64,000 bases of DNA from Ecdyonurus torrentis (GCA_949318235.1 OX439127.1:4778436-4842435); one strand, 5' to 3'; shown: positions 34,790 to 47,554, counted from the first letter of the stretch. Numbers and translations: made by a program. The notes: generated from the sequence alone by a model not told the origin.

Positions 34790-35263
34790 ATTTATGGGAA
34801 AAAAGTTACCGATTTCCAAAAGAAAATAGTTAAGATAAATTTTGTCCTATGCTGAGAAATATTTAAGGGTTGTATTCAGATGGATTGCATCTCAAAATCT
34901 TAAAAAAAGCTTGCAAACTTTATGATACCATTTGAAAGTTAACAGTAACAGCTATCTATGATATTTTTTTAAAACTCATGACCATCAGATAAGAGAGAAA
35001 ATAAATAATGAAATAAACATGGGTTCTTATGAGACAAAAATTTCAAAAAATCATAATTTAAAATCTAGCATGGTGACCCCCCAAAATTTTTACATTTTTG
35101 AAGATACCTTATCCTAATATATTACTGTGCAAAATTTCAGATTTTCCTTTCTTTACAACTTTTTAGTCAAATCCAGTAGTACCAGATTTCCCGCCTTAAC
35201 ATTGATGCAGTATGGCATCGAAGTGCATTCACAATGCCATCATGCGGATACATTTTATTCCAT
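34790..35263 (+). mobile_element. T-family MITE remnant split by P3
   Basis: The left remnant (34790-34862) has GGGAAAAAAGTTACCGATTT and TTGTCCTATGCTGAG; the right remnant (35200-35263) has GCAGTATGGCATCGAAGTGC and GCCATCATGCGGATACATTT. The rest of the left half is degenerate. Confidence 0.7.
34867..35195 (+). mobile_element. P3 TTAA-target element, 329 bp, nested in a T MITE
   Basis: TTAA at 34863-34866 and 35196-35199. The ends are GGGTTGTATTCAG and, inverted at the right, GGCGGGAAATCTGG; inverted similarity is weak. Non-coding. Confidence 0.8.
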
Positions 35264-36160
35264 AAAGTTAAAAAAAAAATAATAATAATAATGAAGTTAT
35301 AAGCTCTAAGACACCTATTTTATAAACGGTAATGATCAGGATAATAATAATATATATATATAAAAAAAAAAAAACAGCTTCTTCATATTATAGTGTGACC
35401 AACGAACAGATTTATTGTCAATACCCTGAAAGTGGTATAGACTAGAGAAGGCTAGACCAAATTTAATGTATAATTAGGCTTATATCATCTCAGCCAAGCA
35501 GGTATTATCCTTTTCCTTGCAAGCCATGTTTTTTTAAATAAAAAGCTAACCTTTTTAATAGCTGTCACATTCAGAAAGTATAGTTTTGCGTGGTGTCACT
35601 AACCATCAAGACATACAAATTAAATAAAGAGGCAGTTATAATAATTAGAAAGAAATGACAGTTGAAGATTTAATTTTTGCAGAAACGTATTATTATGATT
35701 AAAGGTTGAAAACTTGGCATTTTTAAAATTTTATATAACTTGAAATTTATAAACTGAAGATGAAATTCTTGCAGTATTATCAATAAAATTTGAAAACGTG
35801 TTACTTTTAAATCTTATCATGACATGCAAATTACGTAACCCAAGAAAAAAAGGAAGATGAATTGTGTTGCTTCTGTTTGTTTTGCAACCATGGCATGTAC
35901 GAGTATATATATATAAATATACTGTTTGTCAGAACTTTTTTTTTAATTGTTTAGTTTATTCTTATAAATATTTATTGCACTTTAGAATATTGGTCAGAAA
36001 TGTTAAAAAATCAGCCCGTGCCTCTGATTGGTGCTACGTCATCACCGATATCAAGTATTGTTGACACGAAGCAATATAATAAACAACAAAAATATTGCTA
36101 CGTGTTTCTACAGTCATTATATGCTTTAAAATAGCCAGCGGGTTAAAATTTTAATTCAAA
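35264..36160. other. Unassigned AT-rich sequence
   Basis: No family member recognised; GCCTCTGATTGGTGCTACG at 36017-36035 echoes 6745-6763. Confidence 0.45.
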
Positions 36161-36162
36161 CT

Positions 36163-36265
36163 TCAAGCCATAGAACAGAAAACAAAACAACATGTGCTTT
36201 ATAATGAATAAGGAAATGGAATCTTCAAAGCTGATGACAATTTAACTAGAATGTCAATGTAGCCC

Positions 36266-36307
<42 letters not shown>

Positions 36308-36536
36308 CCATAAAATATGCAATTTTCGTTACTATTTATGTTTTTGATGTCAGAAACAGGCAAAAATTATTAAACAAAAAGTTGTGTTGGTTGCATAAAT
36401 CAAAATTTGCTGATCAGTGCTATAAAGAAGCTATATGTATACAGATGGATTTTGAGACAAAGAAAACTTATTTATATAAATCCCATCAAGTGTTTTGTGA
36501 TATAAATGCTTATGCTTTCTTCTATAGTCTATTCCT
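36163..36536 (+). mobile_element. P1 MITE, diverged, with internal (AG)n
   Basis: CAAGCCATAGAACAG start, (AG)n at 36269-36304 where other copies have GAGAGAGCGTGA, GTTGTGTTGGTTGCATAAAT, and TCTATTCCTTTGAG end. The same copy is cut by the window edge at 1-126. The AG run shows how a microsatellite can grow from a short AG seed in P1. Confidence 0.8.
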
Positions 36537-36630
36537 TTGAGTAGTTAATTCAAACTATTATTAACAAATTTACTACGAGAATGCTATTTTTACCTACTTT
36601 AATGCACACATAGATAAAGATACACTGAAC

Positions 36631-37325
36631 CAAGATGTATATTAGAAGGTGGTGTAGTTTGCCTAGGTAAAGGAAGGAATGAAACGTCACAGAAGGTGAA
36701 TCAAAACAAGAGGGGAAATTTAGCGCCAAAATAGGGGAAATTTTGTGTTCCTCCTCCTTTTTCAAGTACATAATGCATTGTAACTGAGAGACCACGTGAT
36801 TCTGTTTACATTCACCTCTATAGTAACTATAAAGGTAGTACAGTCGATTCAGCAAAAGTGGTTATTTGCTTCACACCGTCCTATCTAAACCCATGTTAAA
36901 AGGGGTCACTTCAATGAATCATAGCGCAACTAATACAAATTGTCAGGACATAAAAATCATATCCAAACATGCCTAAACAAGTCAGCTATTGTTTTTAAAT
37001 TTATGAATATCCTCCTGAGTTGAATAATATTATTAATTAATGATTTTCTGAGACATTGTAATCCGCCGCTAAGATTGGCTGTCGAAGTGACTTCGGGCAT
37101 CTCCGCAAAAGCGGGTTTCTCTCTACGCCAATCATAGGCCTACAAAATGTGGTTTTCACCTCCCCTGCACCCCCTACATAAGAAGAATGCGGTGACCATA
37201 CTACCTCTTTTAGTTACTATAGTCACCTCCTATGACGTATGTCAAAATTCGAAGTTTTACGAAGGAAATCGAGTTCTGACGACAGTAAAAGGACAAATTA
37301 TACCACCTTCTCTATATACATCTTG
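36631..37325. mobile_element. H2 hAT-type MITE, 695 bp
   Basis: Exact 8-bp duplication CACTGAAC on both sides (36623-36630, 37326-37333); terminal inverted repeats CAAGATGTATAT (12 bp), continuing imperfectly as AGAAGGTGGT. Locus A has the related region without the element (about 216-226). An 8-bp duplication fits hAT-superfamily transposition; no transposase is encoded. Reading frames here are short and lack recognisable domains. Confidence 0.9.
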
Positions 37326-37335
37326 CACTGAACCA

Positions 37336-37358
37336 AATATATATATATATATATATAT
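37336..37358. repeat. (TA)n microsatellite
   Basis: Left flank of the tRNA-like cluster. Confidence 0.93.
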
Positions 37359-37448
37359 GAATTAAACATTTAAGAAATTAATTCTAAAGCCTTACATCGT
37401 CTGAAATTATATATTTGGTATATAACACATCGAAAGCAACGTGAAAAA

Positions 37449-37538
37449 GTTCGCCATGCTTGGGAATCGAACCCAGGGCCTGCCAGCCACATCCAATTCA
37501 CGCTCGGATGCCCAAACCATCGGGCTATATTGGCTAAC
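37449..37538 (-). tRNA. tRNA-like unit 1 (probably pseudo-tRNA or tRNA-derived repeat)
   Basis: Identical by eye to the unit at 38248-38337, read on the minus strand. It has A box TAGCCCGATGG, B box GGTTCGATTCC (as GGAATCGAACC at 37463-37473), and a following T5 (AAAAA at 37444-37448). Confidence 0.6.
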
Positions 37539-37854
37539 ACTCTCTCACACCTTCAACATATTATATACCAAACACTCCTATAGAGTAAACAGTTGTTACA
37601 CTATCACTCACTGGCGCCTAAAGGCACCTTTGCGCTGCTTGTCCTCGCTTACCGCGAAGATTCAAACACAGCTAAGCCTCGAGAGGCTAATTACACCCGG
37701 CTTAAGGGGAAATAATTATGGACGGGAAATTAATCCCAATATTACGAGACGAGAATTTTTATATGAATTAAACATTTAAGAAATTAATTCTAAAGCCTTA
37801 CATCGTCTGAAATTATATATTTGGTATATAACACATCGAAAGCAACGTGAAAAA

Positions 37855-37944
37855 GTTCGCCATGCTTGGGAATCGAACCCAGGGCCTGCCAGCCACATCC
37901 AATTCACGCTCGGATGCCCAAACCATCGGGCTATATTGGCTAAC
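37855..37944 (-). tRNA. tRNA-like unit 2
   Basis: Same 90-nt sequence as unit 1, shifted by the 406-bp period; A box, B box and T5 are all retained. Confidence 0.6.
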
Positions 37945-38247
37945 ACTCTCTCACACCTTCAACATATTATATACCAAACACTCCTATAGAGTAAACAGTT
38001 GTTACACTATCACTCATATTCATATAAAAATTCTCGTCTCGTAATATTGGGATTAATTTCCCGTCCATAATTATTTCCCCTTAAGCCGGGTGTAATTAGC
38101 CTCTCGAGGCTTAGCTGTGTTTGAATCTTCGCGGTAAGCGAGGACAAGCAGCGCAAAGGTGCCTTTAGGCGCCAGTGAGTGATAGTGTAACAACTGTTTA
38201 CTCTATAGGAGTGTTTGGTATATAATATGTTGAAGGTGTGAGAGAGT

Positions 38248-38337
38248 GTTAGCCAATATAGCCCGATGGTTTGGGCATCCGAGCGTGAATTGGATGTGGC
38301 TGGCAGGCCCTGGGTTCGATTCCCAAGCATGGCGAAC
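38248..38337 (+). tRNA. tRNA-like unit 3
   Basis: Ninety nucleotides that can be drawn as a cloverleaf. Acceptor GTTAGCCA pairs with TGGCGAAC (one A-G mismatch). D stem is GCCC with GGGC. Anticodon stem is TCCGA with TTGGA around the 7-nt loop GCGTGAA (anticodon position GTG). The variable region GTGGCTGGCAGGC is long, and the T arm is CTGGG-TTCGATT-CCCAA. There are six bases, not two, between acceptor and D stem. Position 33 is C rather than T. The long variable arm does not fit a His-type GTG anticodon. T5 (38338-38342) follows directly, a usual pol III stop. I read it as tRNA-derived, unlikely to be a normal charged tRNA. Confidence 0.6.
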
Positions 38338-38479
38338 TTTTTCACGTTGCTTTCGATGTGTTATATACCAAATATATAATTTCAGACGATGTAAGGCTTT
38401 AGAATTAATTTCTTAAATGTTTAATTCATATAAAAATTCTCGTCTCGTAATATTGGGATTAATTTCCCGTCCATAATTA

Positions 38480-38500
38480 TATATATATATATATATATAT
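38480..38500. repeat. (TA)n microsatellite
   Basis: Separates the tRNA-like cluster from the H3 element. Confidence 0.93.
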
Positions 38501-40130
<1,630 letters not shown>

Positions 40131-40132
<2 letters not shown>

Positions 40133-42178
40133 GGGTCAGAATTCCTCATCTCACACAGTATAACACCCTCATCTGAAATTTTTGGTGAAAAAAATATATG
40201 TTATTGAGGACTGTCTAAAACCAATATATATGAAGTTTTAGGTCAATCGGACCAAAACTGAAATTTTGGGGCGGGAAATTCAAAATTGAATAATTGAGAT
40301 TTTGAGCTACACTTAGTTTTTTCCCATAATTTGGTAGGATGATATTTGGGAATTTTTATATTATATTTGGATACTATGGTAGTATACACATTACGTGAAA
40401 CCAAAATAGTCGATTTTTCCCGTACCGATTTTTTAGGAAAAATCGTGGAATGTCAGCTTAAAAAGCTTAATTTAGGTGTTGTATAGAGCCGTATTGCAGC
40501 GAAACTAATAAGAAATTTAAAACGTAAATTTGCATAGAGGTACCTGGGTATCTGTGCTTACTAAAAATTTTAATATTATTTTTCCAGTCACCTTTGTTGA
40601 ATTTAGCGGGAATTTTGAATTTTGATAAAAATGAAAAAAATGACAAAATAAAAAAATCGATTACAAAAAAGTCTCCAAATATTTTTTTTATTTTTTTGGC
40701 CTAAAATATTTCTACACTATTGTTCTAACATGTGACAAAAAATCAGCCTGCTTTTTTAATTATTACTATTTTTTTTCTATTTTTGAAAATTGTAGTTTTT
40801 TCATCGGTCGGCAAAAAGCTTCAGAGCTTATGGATGTATTTTATTTTCGATGTGCATGGTTCAAAGCAACTTAAGCAACATATCAATATCACTTTAAAGT
40901 CGTGATCTAGTAAATCAACATAAATACCTATATCACCCCCTTCCCCCTCCCCCTCACTTCTTACCTAATTTCTGGAAATATGACGTTTTTTCGTGTATAT
41001 ATTTGAAATAATTATTTATATGAATTGTGTTAATTGATTAAATGATTTATTTATTGATTTGTTAATTTATTGATCTTTTGATTGATTAATTGATTGATTG
41101 ATTGATTGACTGACTGACTTGTATGAGTTTTAAACATTCAATTTTAAATTGAAATTCATATCCTGAAACTTCTAGTCAGTCAGTCAATCAATTAATAAAT
41201 AAATAAATAAATCAATAAATCAATCAATCAAAAGATCAATAAATTAACATATCAATAAATAAATCATTTAATCAATTAACACAATTCATATAAATAATTA
41301 TTTCAAATATATTCACGAAAAAACGTCATATTTCCAGAAATTAGGTAAGAAGTGAGGGGGAGGGGGAAGGGGGTGATATAGGTATTTATGTTGATTTACT
41401 AGATCACGACTTTAAAGTGATATTGATATGTTGCTTAAGTTGCTTTGAACCATGCACATCGAAAATAAAATACATCCATAAGCTCTGAAGCTTTTTGCCG
41501 ACCGATGAAAAAACTACAATTTTCAAAAATAGAAAAAAAATAGTAATAATTAAAAAATCAGGCTGATTTTTTGTCACATGTTAGAACAATAGTGTAAAAA
41601 TATTTTAGGCCAAAAAAATCAAAAAAATATTTGGAGACTTTTTTGTAATCGATTTTTTTATTTTGCCATTTTTTTCATTTTTATCAAAATTCAAAATTCC
41701 CGCTAAATTCAACAAAGGTGACTGGAAAAATAATATTAAAATTTTTAGTAAGCACAGATACCCAGGTACCTCTATGCAAATTTACGTTTTAAATTTCTTA
41801 TTAGTTTCGCTGCAATACGGCTCTATACAACACCTAAATTAAGCTTTTTAAGCTGACATTCCACGATTTTTCCTAAAAAATCGGTACGGGAAAAATCGAC
41901 TGTTTTGGTTTCACGTAATGTGTATACTACCATAGTATCCAAATATAATATAAAAATTCCCAAATATCATCCTACCAAATTATGGGAAAAAACTAAGTGT
42001 AGCTCAAAATCTCAATTATTCAATTTTGAATTTCCCGCCCCAAAATTTCAGTTTTGGTCCGATTGACCTAAAACTTCATATATATTGGTTTTAGACAGTC
42101 CTCAATAACATATATTTTTTTCACCAAAAATTTCAGATGAGGGTGTTATACTGTGTGAGATGAGGAATTCTGACCCAT
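40131..42178. repeat. Giant palindrome, arms about 1 kb, 54-base loop
   Basis: Left arm 40131-41119 and right arm 41174-42178 are reverse complements with very few differences (for example one base in CCAAAATAGTCG versus the partner reading CAGTCG). The loop is 41120-41173. Outer ends read GGGTCAGAATTCCTCATC and lie directly against (TA)n on both sides. There is no long reading frame and no similarity to other families in the window. It could be a long-TIR foldback transposon, a hairpin-RNA locus, or a replication template-switch product; different unique sequence beyond each TA flank argues against a simple assembly fold-back. Confidence 0.92.
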
Positions 42179-42199
42179 ATATATATATTTATATATATA

Positions 42200-42242
<43 letters not shown>
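42179..42242. repeat. (TA)n microsatellite
   Basis: Right flank of the palindrome, with TTTA interruptions. Confidence 0.95.
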
Positions 42243-42247
<5 letters not shown>

Positions 42248-42281
42248 AAAAGTATTTAATAACCACAGTTGGTTACTCGTC

Positions 42282-42590
42282 TATAGGGTCTATGCATTCA
42301 TGTTAAAGTCGACGCCATGTTGGATAACTCAATAACATGGGTGGCATAGGAAAGAAAATCATTTTGCCAGTTTAAAAATACTATGCAATATTTTTGAGAG
42401 CATTGATGCTGTAAATATTTTGAAATAGTATCTCAAGTATGTGAGAAAAATAACAATACCCAAAAAATTAACCGATTTCCCAAATAAAATCGGCTTAAAT
42501 AAAGTTTGTCCTATGCTGAGCAATGTTATGCACTACTCCAGTATGGCCTCCAAGCGCAATAAATATGACGTCATCCGCATACACCTTATA
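42282..42590 (+). mobile_element. T-family MITE (alpha-type), complete, empty site in locus A
   Basis: Left CGTC-TATA-GGGTCTATGC, right GCATACACCT-TATA-TCAAAAC. Locus A at 270-285 reads CGTCTATATCAAAAC with no element, so the target was TA or TATA. TGACGTCA at 42566-42573. Confidence 0.93.
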
Positions 42591-42697
42591 TCAAAACAAT
42601 TATCTAGCTCAAACAGCTAATAATAAAATTATTAAATATCTATATAACAACAAATTAGCAAATAACTAATAGACCGGTTGCACTCATATTTAAGAGC

Positions 42698-43630
42698 CGC
42701 CATATTGTTGGGCCAGCATAGAAAAAAAAATCCTTTTTAATATTTTTAATATATCAATGGAAGCTTAAAGCTCAATGTAAGCCTTTTTTTCTAGTTCAGT
42801 TGGAATAAATTTTTTATGTAAAAAAAAAAAAAAAAAACGAGAAATTATGTTTCCTTTATGCTGGACAATGCATAAGGCACCACAAACATGGTGACTAAGC
42901 GCAAGGATGTGCAAGTGGTCTATAAATATATTAACACTTACCAATTATTATTTTTGATGAAAAAAAAGTTATGCTGATCTTCACGGTTCGGCATCGTCCA
43001 AGATATTTGACGGGAGTGGTTGCCGAACTTGTCAGCACAACGAAGTTCAAAACTTGGTATCACAAAAGGGGTCCCATTTACTATATAACTCTTCTACAAT
43101 ATGTATATCGTGGGGCTTTTATAATACTTGGAAGTATAATAAGGATAAACACAACTACTTTCTGGCACACACAACATCACATTATACTAACAATTCAATA
43201 GTATTTCGTTGCACAATTGTTGGAGTCAAAACAATTAGATTGAGATAATAAGTGGAAGCAAGTATGTAAGTGTACATACATTACAATTGAGCACTACACA
43301 ATAACGCCACTTAATTAAGATTAAAAACAATCCAAATAAAATATCGAAGAAGATAAGAAAATTTTGCATTTAATATGCAAAACTTAAGGCTCAATAAGAG
43401 CTGAGGAGAAAATATTGAGAACTAGGGGCGCGATACGAGAGAAAGAGATTGTTTCTCGTTCACGTCTCCTCGAGAACTGACGATGAAGCAGCAAGCAAAA
43501 GGCACCAAGCAGTGCATGAGTCGGTGCTTGGTTATGGTGCGCAGTATGTGGTGCGCACTGAAAATACAAGGCAAGTAGACAAGACACACACTATCAGACT
43601 TCTCGTCGTTCTCGCTGATCGACTGAAAAT
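42698..43630 (+). repeat. Non-coding unit duplicated at 723-1649
   Basis: See 723-1649. Frames shared with A are broken at different places in the two copies, supporting a non-coding reading. Confidence 0.7.
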
Positions 43631-43631
43631 C

Positions 43632-44208
43632 TAAGGCTGACTTTAGCGTGGAAGAGGTGACCGACTTGGATTGGAAATCGTTAGAATAAGAACTATAATT
43701 TCACAAAACAATTTTGTACATGATTTATTTATTGACTGATAAAGGAACAACTGTTTTGAAGCTGACTATAAGCAATTTCGCTCATATCCGCTTCCGTTTT
43801 GACTTACTGCGCATGCGTAGAAAAGAGAAATGGAAGCGGATGTGACTGAAATCGCTTATAGTCGGCCTTAAAACCGTTGTTCCTTTATTAGTCAATAACA
43901 ATTAATAATTATACAATTTACAATTTGTAATTTTCAAATAAAATCGAGTAAATTTATTTTTTTTCCGAAAAAAGTTTAAATAATATTTTTAATTTTAAAA
44001 AAGTTTCTAATTTGACTAAAATTTGCTGCTTAAATTTGAATTTCCACGTTAACATGTTATCTTTAAAGTGGAATAACTTAAATATTTGATCGTTTTTTCA
44101 CATGTTTGACGCCACTTAACTTTTATGTACCTTCTTTTCTTTACTTTGTGTTTATATTATAATTCGCGACCGTCTAGTTTGCGAGATATCAGTCGGTCAC
44201 CTACCCCC
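43632..44208 (+). mobile_element. P2 TTAA-type element, longest copy, with an M4 insertion
   Basis: Left AAGGCTGACTTTAGCG and GGTGACCGACTTGG; right GATATCAGTCGGTCACCTAC ending CCCCC before TTTAA at 44207-44211. The reverse of 11822-12199 covers the same sequence. Interrupted by the M4 MITE at about 43731-43904. Confidence 0.8.
43731..43904. mobile_element. M4 palindromic MITE, 174 bp, TA target
   Basis: Ends TTGACTGATAAAGGAACAAC and, inverted, TTGACTAATAAAGGAACAAC; arms continue through CTGACTATAAGC. Centre has ACTGCGCATGCGTAG. Flanked by TA. Locus A at about 1745-1756 (TTTATAACAATTT) is the empty site. Confidence 0.85.
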
Positions 44209-44336
44209 TTTAAGCGATTTCGGACACATCTGCTTCCGTTTCCACTTACTATGCATGCGCAGTACTGCGAAACAGAAGCGAATTTGAGCGAAATTGCTTA
44301 TAATCGGCCTAAGAGCAGTTGTTAGTTTGTAATTCA
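44209..44336. mobile_element. M4-related MITE copy 2, truncated end
   Basis: AAGCGATTTC, ATCTGCTTCCGTTTCCACTT, TATGCATGCGCAGTAC, GAAATTGCTTATAATCGGCC; the outer TTGACT end is not preserved. Confidence 0.7.
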
Positions 44337-44399
44337 ATAAAAAATACAAATATAACTGCACTTTTCTACCATAGTTACAAGTGGTGCGGTATTGAATAG

Positions 44400-44535
44400 T
44401 AAGGAACAACAAATTTGTGACTGCGACTTTAAGCGATTTCACTCACATCCGCTTGCGTTTTATATTTACTACGCATGCGCAGTATCTTAAAACGGAAGTG
44501 GAAGTAAGAACAGTTGTTTCTTTATTAGTCAATTG
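44400..44535. mobile_element. M4-related MITE copy 3
   Basis: AAGGAACAACAAATTTGTGA, AAGCGATTTCACTCACATCC, TACGCATGCGCAGTATC, GTTTCTTTATTAGTCAATTG; one arm is shortened. Confidence 0.7.
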
Positions 44536-44539
44536 CTCG

Positions 44540-44932
<393 letters not shown>

Positions 44933-44994
44933 ATGAAATATAACAATTCAAGACAATGAAATCAAAAGATTACATAGATTATATTACAAAATTT

Positions 44995-45182
44995 GGAGAG
45001 CATTGATGCTGTTAACAGGTTGAATATTATGTATCTCAAATATGTGACAACAAATTAATAACAAAAAATTAACCGATTTCCCAAGCAAAAACTACCAAAG
45101 AACGAAGTTTGATCAATGGTACTTATAACTCCAATATGGCGTCGAAGCGCACCAAATATGACGTCATGCGCATACACCATAC
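44995..45182 (+). mobile_element. T-family MITE, right part only
   Basis: GGAGAGCATTGATGCTGTTA to GCGCATACACCATA; TGACGTCA 45159-45166. The left third is missing. Confidence 0.8.
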
Positions 45183-45402
45183 GCGGAAATAATAATTCAC
45201 GTAGTTTATGCTGCATTTATGTCATATCATAAATTGTGCTGAATTGGAACAACATAAATAATTATGTTGTTCAACATAATACTTATGCTATATAACATAA
45301 TTATTATGCAGCATAGCATACATTATGCTGCATTGAACAAATTGAGCTAAAAATATGCTAGCATATTTATTACGTATGTAATTTTTTCCGTGTATAGGGA
45401 GA
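45180..45402. mobile_element. M3 MITE, best copy
   Basis: Ends ACGCGGAAATAATAATTCAC and TTACGTATGTAATTTTTTCCGTGTA (inverted pair, imperfect). The interior alternates GCATAAT/ATTATGC and TTATGTTGTTCAACATAA, a self-complementary chain. It directly abuts the T MITE remnant at 44995-45182. Confidence 0.75.
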
Positions 45403-45433
45403 AATATAACAAATGCATGCACGGACTGCATGG

Positions 45434-45434
<1 letters not shown>

Positions 45435-45519
<85 letters not shown>
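45435..45519. repeat. (CT)n microsatellite
   Basis: Pure CT, about 85 bp. Confidence 0.97.
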
Positions 45520-45523
<4 letters not shown>

Positions 45524-46376
45524 ATCTACTTTATTTATTTATTTCTTAGATTTATTTTAGCTCGTTCTGCAAAGTCAGACTTCCGGCGCAACTTTTGTGT
45601 CGATATGTTCCTTTGTTATAACAGCTGATTATGACTTCGTTACCTATTTACTACGTTTATACATATGGTCGATCATTGTTATTTCTTCGCTTAGAACTTT
45701 GAACTTGATAAGAATGAAAGAAACTCCACACACAAAAGTTCCATGCTCTTCATGTGACTCAATTTTTGTCAATTTTGTTAGCTCAAAAAAAAAAGATCAA
45801 CCATTGAATGTGTCGTATTATGTTGGTCAGCCAATCACTGTTGTTGAGATTCAATTTACTTTACAGAACAAGCTTTTAACTCTCTTTTTTAAAGTTACAT
45901 TTTTTAAACTTTTAACATTTTTATTTACATGTTATTTATTTATTTAATTTTTGAAACTGAGTAGTTAACAAAAAAGTATAAAATAAATTGTACAGCAAAG
46001 AAAGCTCTGCTGCAAGCTAACAACACGTGCAGTATTTTGTGCTTGTGCTGTTTTATGACACACGTTAAATGTTGCTAACTTTTTAAGGTCGCTAAAATAA
46101 TGTAGTTAAACTTAATTTTCATATGTAATTATTTTGTTTTAATAAATAAATTTTTAATTTTTAAATGATTTTTTATGTAATGGTACTTATATATATTTAC
46201 TTTGATTGTTTGTTAATTGTAAATTATGACAAGAGGAAACGATTGCTGTAACCACCAAAATAACTAGCAAATGACTGCCTGATAACCTCGTAGTTCGTAG
46301 CATTTTTTTTTTCATGTAAGCATTAGAGCATGTAAGATTAATAGTCGCTAGATATAAAACCTCTACTATACCAGAT
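45520..46376. other. Unassigned sequence with a weak open frame
   Basis: A plus-strand frame stays open about 116 codons (45597-45947) but is low-complexity near its end and has no recognisable domain. I do not call it a gene. Confidence 0.4.
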
Positions 46377-46387
46377 ACTCACTCTCT

Positions 46388-47554
46388 CACTCACTCACTC
46401 ACTCACTCACTCACTCACTCACTCACTCACTCACTCACTCACTCACTCACTCACTCACTCACTCACTCACTCACTCACTCACTCACTCACTCACTCACTC
46501 ACTCACTCACTCACTCACTCACTCACTCACTCACTCACTCACTCACTCACTCACTCACTCACTCACTCACTCACTCACTCACTCACTCACTCACTCACTC
46601 ACTCACTCACTCACTCACTCACTCACTCACTCACTCACTCACTCACTCACTCACTCACTCACTCACTCACTCACTCACTCACTCACTCACTCACTCACTC
46701 ACTCACTCACTCACTCACTCACTCACTCACTCACTCACTCACTCACTCACTCACTCACTCACTCACTCACTCACTCACTCACTCACTCACTCACTCACTC
46801 ACTCACTCACTCACTCACTCACTCACTCACTCACTCACTCACTCACTCACTCACTCACTCACTCACTCACTCACTCACTCACTCACTCACTCACTCACTC
46901 ACTCACTCACTCACTCACTCACTCACTCACTCACTCACTCACTCACTCACTCACTCACTCACTCACTCACTCACTCACTCACTCACTCACTCACTCACTC
47001 ACTCACTCACTCACTCACTCACTCACTCACTCACTCACTCACTCACTCACTCACTCACTCACTCACTCACTCACTCACTCACTCACTCACTCACTCACTC
47101 ACTCACTCACTCACTCACTCACTCACTCACTCACTCACTCACTCACTCACTCACTCACTCACTCACTCACTCACTCACTCACTCACTCACTCACTCACTC
47201 ACTCACTCACTCACTCACTCACTCACTCACTCACTCACTCACTCACTCACTCACTCACTCACTCACTCACTCACTCACTCACTCACTCACTCACTCACTC
47301 ACTCACTCACTCACTCACTCACTCACTCACTCACTCACTCACTCACTCACTCACTCACTCACTCACTCACTCACTCACTCACTCACTCACTCACTCACTC
47401 ACTCACTCACTCACTCACTCACTCACTCACTCACTCACTCACTCACTCACTCACTCACTCACTCACTCACTCACTCACTCACTCACTCACTCACTCACTC
47501 ACTCACTCACTCACTCACTCACTCACTCACTCACTCACTCACTCACTCACTCAC
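46388..47554. repeat. (ACTC)n giant microsatellite, about 1.17 kb
   Basis: About 290 consecutive tetranucleotides with no interruption visible. It ends abruptly at a palindromic MITE beginning TCATTGATTTC. Confidence 0.98.

Larger units (their letters stand above)
37359..38479. repeat. tRNA-like 406-bp unit: tandem plus inverted cluster
   Basis: A 406-bp unit occurs as copy 1 (37359-37764), a shortened direct copy 2 (37765-38016), an inverted copy 3 (38019-38427) and a 52-bp inverted stub (38428-38479). The copies look virtually identical by eye. Each contains a tRNA-like cassette (listed separately) bracketed by TTTGGTATATAA and its inverted partner. TA microsatellites flank the whole cluster. 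It could be a recently amplified tRNA-derived SINE or a tRNA-like satellite. Confidence 0.85.

Noticed and set aside
36550..36855. 101-codon minus-strand frame
   Set aside because: Lies across the end of P1 and the H2 element; a shadow of repeat sequence.
37441..38345. Three 65-112-codon frames of identical sequence
   Set aside because: They are read across the tRNA-like 406-bp unit and exist only because the unit is duplicated; pol III boxes explain the sequence better than coding.
45597..45947. 116-codon frame
   Set aside because: No recognisable domain and a low-complexity, T-rich end; insufficient support for a gene.
46388..47554. CRISPR-like or telomere-like array
   Set aside because: It is a plain tetranucleotide ACTC repeat without spacers, and not the arthropod (TTAGG) or metazoan (TTAGGG) telomere motif.
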